Below are positions 57,921 to 64,000 of a stretch of 64,000 bases of DNA, one piece after another. Source of the DNA: Telmatactis stephensoni. Lineage: Eukaryota; Cnidaria; Anthozoa; Actiniaria; Isophelliidae. The notes under the pieces were generated by a model. It was not told the origin of the DNA and did not search any database. It saw only the letters and a list, made by a program, of their open reading frames with translations. The stretch spans positions 620,001 to 684,000 of the forward strand of contig JALIZF010001884.1 of NCBI GenBank assembly GCA_029948255.1. Direction: 5' to 3'. The position numbers and the translations under genes are program-made. Positions within the stretch are counted from its first letter, which is position 1; every line of letters begins with the position of its first letter.

Positions 57921-58033
57921 CAATCAAAATCTTGTAACTCACCCCACGTGACAAATAATCTTTCGTGAAACTAAGCTTCGTTCGAAGAAAAAACTCCAAT
58001 AATTTAATTTTTCCTGGTTTTTAATCGTCTAAA

Positions 58034-61000
58034 ATGCCTCACGTCGATCACAGCATCAAGTTAGACTTTAAAGATGTGCTGATCAAGCCTAAACGTAGCA
58101 CGATACGAAGCAGAGCCGATGTAAGTGAAGTTCTGGTACATTTGACTAATCACGTGGAAAAATACCGGCAAACGATCAAATGTATAAACTACAAATGTAT
58201 ATGGTAGCCAGTTTGTGGTTGTTGTTGTTTCAGAATTTGCAATAGGCAACTCGACGATGTGTGTTTATATTTTTGTATCGATGCTGAATTTGTTCCCTAG
58301 AGACGTTTTTCAGACTTGCTAGATTTCACAGTGTCATGTAAGCTTAAAAATGACACTGTTGTCTTGAAGCAATTTTCTCTTGGGATTGTTTGTTTGTAGC
58401 TCAGGCTGGCAAATGAATTTTTCACAAATGACCACTAAATTAGTTAATTCTAGCCTAGTTTTAGTGAGTTGTACAGGAGTAAGCTTTACTAATCTTTCCT
58501 TGGCCAATAATCCTTCGTCTACCTTCGTTGCATGCTCATTGTGTGTGGTTGTCGTCATTACTCTGTTCTGTTCTTGTTAATGTTCAAAGGTGGACCTATC
58601 AAGACATTTCACGTTCAGATACGCCAAGAAAAAGTTTCCCGATGACATTGTTCCTATTATTGCTGCCAACATGGACACCATTGGAACATTTGAACTTGCT
58701 GAGGCTCTTTCACAGGTTTGTAAGGGGGGGGGGGGGGGGGGGGATATATAGCAGAATGGCTGCTTTATATATTGTACTCAGTCATAGGGGCAACCTTTCT
58801 CCCAACCACATTTATTTAGTATATTGAATCAGAATGTTTATTGAAATCAGAAATTATTTTGAGTCTGTTCTATTCTGTCCTTTTCTTTCTATTTTTTCAT
58901 TTCTTTCCCTAACTCAATACCAATTATTATAATTTATTTTTTTTGCAGCATAAAATGCTGACAGCCATTCACAAGCACTACCCCCTAGAGGCTTGGAAAG
59001 AGTTTGCTGCCAAACATCCAGAGGTTTTGCCTGTACGTTGCATGCACTTTATATTACGTCAGTACTTATTGTCATTGTTTTTAATGTTTGTTTGCTTTTT
59101 TGTTTTATTTAGTATGTGATGGCCAGTTCTGGTATGATGGACAAAGACATTGACAAACTGAAGGATATCATGGAGGCCTGTCCAACCATCTCTGCCATCT
59201 GCCTCGATGTTGCCAATGGTTACTCTGAGCACTTTGTGGAGTTCATCAAGTCTGTCAGAAAACAGTTTCCAGAGCATATTATCATTGTAAGACTTCAGGC
59301 ACGATGAAAACATCTCTTTAGCAGTTACCTCTTAAGGAATATACAGGTTGTTGTTCCGAGGAGTCTGAGATGATTAGATAGTGAATATTTGATAGAGGGT
59401 GTACTTTTTTAAATTCATATAGGAGTATATGGCCAAGCAATAAGACTTCTTGAACAAGATACTTCTAAGTACTCCACCATTTTCACTAATTTGTGATTGC
59501 TTAGTTGGAGTGGAGGGGAGGGCTGTTCTCCAATATACAAGATCATGTATGTATAACTAGTACAAAAAGTTACTTGTATTTACTGATTAGAAACTTTTTG
59601 ATAGGCTGGAAATGTAGTTACAGGAGAAATGGTTGAACAACTAATTCTTTCTGGTGCAGATGTGGTAAAAGTTGGAATTGGACCAGGTGAGTTCTTATTC
59701 AACATGGCCATGTGTCAGACTCTAGCAGTGTTGTATAACCTCTATTTTTGTGTTTACAGGATCTGTTTGTACCACTAGACAGCAAACAGGTGTTGGATAT
59801 CCTCAACTCAGTGCTGTATTGGAGTGTGGAGATGCAGCACATGGATTGAAAGGCCACATCATCTCTGTATGTTGTATGATAAATTTATTTAATGTGGGTG
59901 CAGAGCTAGAAAATGGAATAACATATTGAATAGAGATAAAAATCTGCAGATTTTTAATAGACTGATTTCAAAAGCCATTTCCACTGTTGAATCATTACTA
60001 ACATACAATATTGGCAGTTGTTTGGAGTACTCAGTGGTTTCTCTTTTGACAGGAAGAACTTTTTTTTTTTGTTCACTAGGATGGTGGTTGTACTTGTCCA
60101 GGAGATGTCTCTAAAGCATTTGGTAAGTTGCATCTTTTTTGTTCATTTTGAACATGTGACTGTAGGGGACATGCCCTAAGAGGGGGGGGGGGGGGGGGGG
60201 GTGATGCTGTGTATATATTTTTTGGTAGGTCTCTAGGGGGACACAGTAAAAGTAACGGCTGGTGTGAGAGATTTCAATGTCTTGGACTTAAAGTACCCCT
60301 GACCCCTGATTTGAAAATTTCAGTAATAATTGTACTCCATGTAAATTTTCAATATTTTTTTATGCTTTAGAAGTGCACTTGATCCTGACTCAAATACTCA
60401 AGAAATCCTTTATATACAAACAAAATAGAACAGTGAATGATGTGTTAAAAAGATGTTTCATTTCCCGGGGGGGACTCCATTGTAAAAGGATTGGGTATGC
60501 TCGTCGGAAATTTTTAAAAATACCCCTAAAAGATACCGGAAGTCTTTTAAGAAGGCTGTGGTTGGACGATTTTTTAACCCCTAAGAGATACCAGCGATAA
60601 AAAGCTAATGAACATTATTATGATGAACGTAAAATTAAACGGTCGACACGCTTTTGTGGGGCAAATTTCTTCAATTTGAGAACAAGATAATAAGCAATGG
60701 GCTCTTTTGATACCCTAAGAGAGACCAGGAAATGCTAAAACTCTAAACTTCAATTTTAAGACCCTAAAAGATACCAAATCGCTGATTTTTACCCCTAAGA
60801 GATACGACAAGCATACCCGATCCTTTGACAATGGAGTCCCCCCCCCCCCCCCCCCCCCCGGTTTCATTTACACTCAAGACCTTTTTGTATATATATAATG
60901 ATTACTGGGTAGATGTCATCTAATTAGCATATGCACGCCCATGCTCACACCAAAAAATGTTGTTTCAGACATATATAGCTGTTTCAAAAAAGGTTGACAA

Positions 61001-62615
61001 GGCAAATGGCAATCAGCAATTGCACGACCGAAAGGAAATTTGGGGTAACAAGAATTGCTTCATTTTCATTAATAATTAATGAAAATGAAGCAATTCTTGT
61101 TACCCCAAATTTCCTTTCGGTCGTGCAATCACCAATTGCCAATTGCCATTTGCCTTGTCAACCTTTTTTGAAACAGCTATATATGTCTGAAACAACATTT
61201 TATTAATTATTAATACCCAAGCAATGCTGGTACCATGCAGTAATGACCTTATTGGACAAAGTGGTCAGTAGGCGATTCATATCTCTGCGCCAGATAGTGG
61301 TCAGCAATACTGTGACCACAGTTCCTTTCAGTCGTGCAATGCCATTTGCCCAGTCAACCTTTTTTGAAATAGCTGTATACACATAGTGTTGAATGGAGAC
61401 TGTTAATTTGAGGCAAGGGGTCAGGGACACCATAAGGAAGTTTAACTGTATAGACAGGGGCGTATCCAGGGGGTCCCAGGGTGCCTGTGACCCCCCTTTG
61501 AAAACAAAAAGATGATAGAAATAAAAGAATCTGACTGGAGAAAGATTGAGAAATTGGAAGTGTGACCCCCCTTTGGTGGAAAATGGAAAGTGTGACCCCC
61601 CCTTTGAAATATTTTTGATACACCCCTGATAGATCAGGTGATACAATTAAAATATTAATCTTAAGTTAATCCCACTACTCTAGGTGCTGGAGCAGACTTT
61701 GTGATGATGGGTGGAATGCTGGCAGGCCATGACCAGTCAGGTAATTACTAAAACTGTTAACAACACAGAGTACAGTTTTAACTAATATGGACAACCAATT
61801 GATTGACAACGATTAATTTGTTTTTTAGGTGGTGAGCTTATTGAAAGAGACAACAAAAAATATAAAATCTTTTATGGAATGAGTTCTAACACTGCTATGA
61901 AGAAACATGCTGGAGGTGTTGCTGAGTACAGGTCAGTATCATTGGAGCCTGTTCTTGTAAGATGCTAGGGTCGATATAGACATGTGGATGCCAGAATAGA
62001 TGCAGATATGATGCAGATTTTAGATACATACAGGGACATCATGCCGTGGAATGGATTTTAGAATTCAAATTAAGGATGGCATATTGTACATTTTTTCCTT
62101 AATACAATAAAATAATTAATATAGTTTCAACCTCACACCTGTTGCTCATTTTTACTTGCCCTGATATGATGGAAGCTTTACATTGTCCCAAAGTGTAGTG
62201 CTTTGAAATAAATTCAATGTAATTGAACCCATACCTATTTATGTATTATGGAAATGAGGTTTACTTTTGTAAGGGAAAGTCAACAAAACATCTCTCCTAG
62301 TTTTGAAAAAATGTAATCTTATTTTAATTAATATTAATCTATTTGCTGTTAGATCACTAAGACAGCAAGAGTACTTGACACAAGTATCCCAGGTTGCTCT
62401 CTGTATCCTTAACTGACTCGATTATCTCTAACAGGTCCTCAGAAGGGAAAACTGTGGAAGTACCATACCGTGGCAACGTCCACGACACTGCACGTGACAT
62501 ATTGGGTGGAGTACGTTCAACATGTACCTACGTGGGTGCCAGTAAACTCAAAGAGTTAACAAGGAGAACGACTTTCATTAGAGTCACCATGCAACTTAAT
62601 CAGGTTTTCGCTTAA
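58034..62615 (+). CDS. GMPR: GMP reductase (10 exons, complete)
   Basis: Converts GMP to IMP and ammonia with NADPH in purine salvage; cytosolic homotetramer in animals. Exons 58034-58120, 58590-58715, 58949-59032, 59113-59286, 59605-59686, 59760-59866, 60080-60122, 61684-61740, 61829-61931 and 62435-62615; 347 codons, close to human GMPR and GMPR2. The TIM barrel starts [48 protein letters not shown] and [20 protein letters not shown] follow. The catalytic loop [20 protein letters not shown] places the active-site cysteine near residue 188. Later come [35 protein letters not shown] and the substrate flap [16 protein letters not shown]. All junctions and phases are clean, with no frameshift. 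Exons 3 and 4 exist again upstream (54981-56328). Confidence 0.97.
58722..58744 (+). repeat. Poly-G tract after GMPR exon 2 donor
   Basis: G run starting six bases after the GT at 58716. Confidence 0.85.
60182..60201 (+). repeat. Poly-G tract in GMPR intron 7
   Basis: Run of about 20 G in the 1.56-kb intron 60123-61683, which is otherwise filled by the elements listed next. Confidence 0.85.
60467..60860 (-). mobile_element. MITE with GGGGGGACTCCATTGTAAAA ends, copy 2
   Basis: Opposite-orientation, near-identical copy of 29114-29492; the internal ACCCCTAAGAGATAC words are the inverse of those there. Ends in a long C run. Confidence 0.85.
60953..61201. mobile_element. Near-perfect palindromic element in GMPR intron
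   Basis: Arms of about 118 bp (ATGTTGTTTCAGACATATAT... and inverse) meet at AATAATTAAT near 61070-61080. One arm carries a small duplication of GCCAATTGCC. A half-copy with GTCGTGCAATGCCATTTGCC lies at 61320-61380. Confidence 0.8.
61456..61628. mobile_element. MITE with CAGGGGYGTATC ends
   Basis: CAGGGGCGTATCCAGGGGGT at the left; right end reads TGATACACCCCTG. Three GTGACCCCCCTTTG words inside. Confidence 0.65.
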
Positions 62616-63073
62616 GGAATTGCAGATGTAGAACCAAGACTTAGAACTGCTTTGAAATTGAAAGTTAGAGCTATTTGAGTTAGAATTTGGTTTGAGCTTA
62701 TGTATTTATTCCAGAGAGCAAATTTCTTATGAGTATGCCATGTAGCATTATGGTATGGAATGCCAACCAGGAACCAACTGTGGTTTAGAAGTCATTCAAA
62801 ATTCAAAGTTATAATACAGCGGTAATATATAGCTGAAATCATGCCATGCCATTTTTATCACTCTTTTGAAATCTGCTCTATTTTCTAGCTAAACCACTTC
62901 AACTATAAATCCTGAATACTGGCCGAAATATCATATTAAAAGAAAATTTGTTTTATTCTTATTTTAATGATAAACAGAAAAATGAATTCAGTAATAGTAT
63001 TGGCAAATGAAGAGTGACTGGAATCTTTACTTTTTACTTATTAAATTGTAGGTTAATTGTATTGGAAATTGCA

Positions 63074-63079
63074 AATAAA
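63074..63079 (+). promoter_or_regulatory. Possible GMPR polyadenylation signal
   Basis: AATAAA about 460 bases after the stop. Earlier hexamers are not obvious between 62616 and 63070, which contains no other feature I can name. Confidence 0.4.
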
Positions 63080-63401
63080 GTATTTCACCATTATTGCAAG
63101 TTTACCATCACTGCAAGTACATTTCCTATTGTCTGTGTACATTGCACCTTCTCCCTGTTGGTAACACCTTAATCTATCTTCTGTTTACATTATAATCCCT
63201 GTAGGTAACATCTTTTGTCTGCCCTTCCCCTGTAGGGAACATCTTGTGTCTACTCTTCAGGGGCATAGCATAGTAGATAACATTTAAATATTGTGAATTA
63301 AATTAAAAGTAATAAAACTTTAAAGTGATGATGGCTCAAGCCCAAAAATGGCCCCCCCTCGCTACACCACAGCTACCTTTCCTCTGTAGGCAACATCTGT
63401 T

Positions 63402-63828
63402 TACATTATAATCCCTGTAGGCAACACCTTGTGTCTACCCATCCCCTGTAGGTAACACCTTGTGTCTACCCATCCCCTGTAGGTAACACCTTGTGTCTAC
63501 CCATCCCCTGTAGGTAACACCTTGTGTCTACCCATCCCTATAGGTAACACCTTGTGTCTACCCATCCCCTGTAGGTAACACCTTGTGTCTACCCATCCCC
63601 TGTAGGTAACACCTTGTGTCTACCCATCCCTATAGGTAACACCTTGTGTCTACCCATCCCCTGTAGTAACACCTTGTGTCTACCCATGCCCTGTAGGTAA
63701 CACCTTGTGTCTACCCATCCCCTGTAGGTAACACCTTGTGTCTACCCTTCCCTGTAGGTAACACCTTGTGTCTACCCATCCCCTGTAGGTAACGCCTTGT
63801 GTCTACCCATCCCCTGTAGGTAACACCT
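63402..63828 (+). repeat. 31-bp minisatellite, about 13-14 units
   Basis: Unit TGTAGGTAACACCTTGTGTC TACCCATCCCC with few changes; older degenerate units reach back to about 63130. There are no unique spacers, so this is not a CRISPR array. Confidence 0.95.
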
Positions 63829-64000
63829 AATTTCCATTTCCAACTTACAACTAATGTTATGATAACTAAATTGTGAACCGTGTTGAGTTTAATTTTCTGC
63901 CTGAATGAGTTCATACATTGAAACATAACTAATGGTTACAGACTGTCACCACACCAAACAACTTCAAGCTGTCCAAGGCCCTGTGTTTCTATCACTAGGA

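Noticed and set aside
63402..63828. Possible CRISPR-like array
   Set aside because: Continuous tandem units without spacers.

Overview
This is eukaryotic, clearly animal nuclear DNA. Genes are split into many short exons with GT-AG introns, and the products are metazoan: an axonemal dynein, a rhodopsin-class GPCR, a neuralized-domain protein, a chromodomain Y-like protein, ECI2 and GMP reductase. The AT-rich, compact gene structure, the many MITEs, the tRNA-derived SINEs and a DIRS retroelement remnant suggest a cnidarian, perhaps a stony coral or sea anemone. The host assignment is inference from style, not proof.

Layout. (1) 338-21099, plus strand: the 3' part of an outer-arm axonemal dynein heavy chain (DNAH5/DNAH8 type). 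It has 36 exons and about 1,749 codons, covering AAA4, the stalk, AAA5, AAA6 and the C-terminal domain; the 5' part lies outside the window. Exon phases agree throughout except for four single-G insertions clustered in three adjacent exons. (2) 21.1-34.5 kb: repeat-rich intergenic DNA holding one unrecognised three-exon gene (23446-25367) built from internal protein repeats, and a 1.77-kb near-perfect palindrome flanked by TTAA (31770-33543). (3) 34525-35474: a single-exon GPCR with one frameshift. (4) 35.9-36.85 kb: a decayed DIRS-type retrotransposon. (5) 39287-39875, minus strand: first exon of a NEURL2-like gene, sharing a 445-bp divergent promoter interval with (6) ECI2, plus strand, 40321-45506 (8 exons, one frameshift). 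(7) 47335-52163, minus strand: a chromodomain Y-like gene (8 exons, 477 codons), convergent with ECI2. The two share an enoyl-CoA hydratase/isomerase fold and four intron positions, so they look like an inverted duplicate pair. (8) 52.2-58.0 kb: transposon debris plus a partial duplication of two GMP reductase exons. (9) 58034-62615, plus strand: an apparently intact GMP reductase (10 exons, 347 codons), followed by a 31-bp minisatellite to the window end.

The genes do not form a pathway. Dynein drives cilia; GMPR salvages purines; ECI2 serves unsaturated fatty-acid oxidation; the CDYL relative links the same fold to chromatin. Small indels in three otherwise well-conserved genes suggest local base-level assembly errors as the simplest explanation, though real lesions cannot be excluded from sequence alone.
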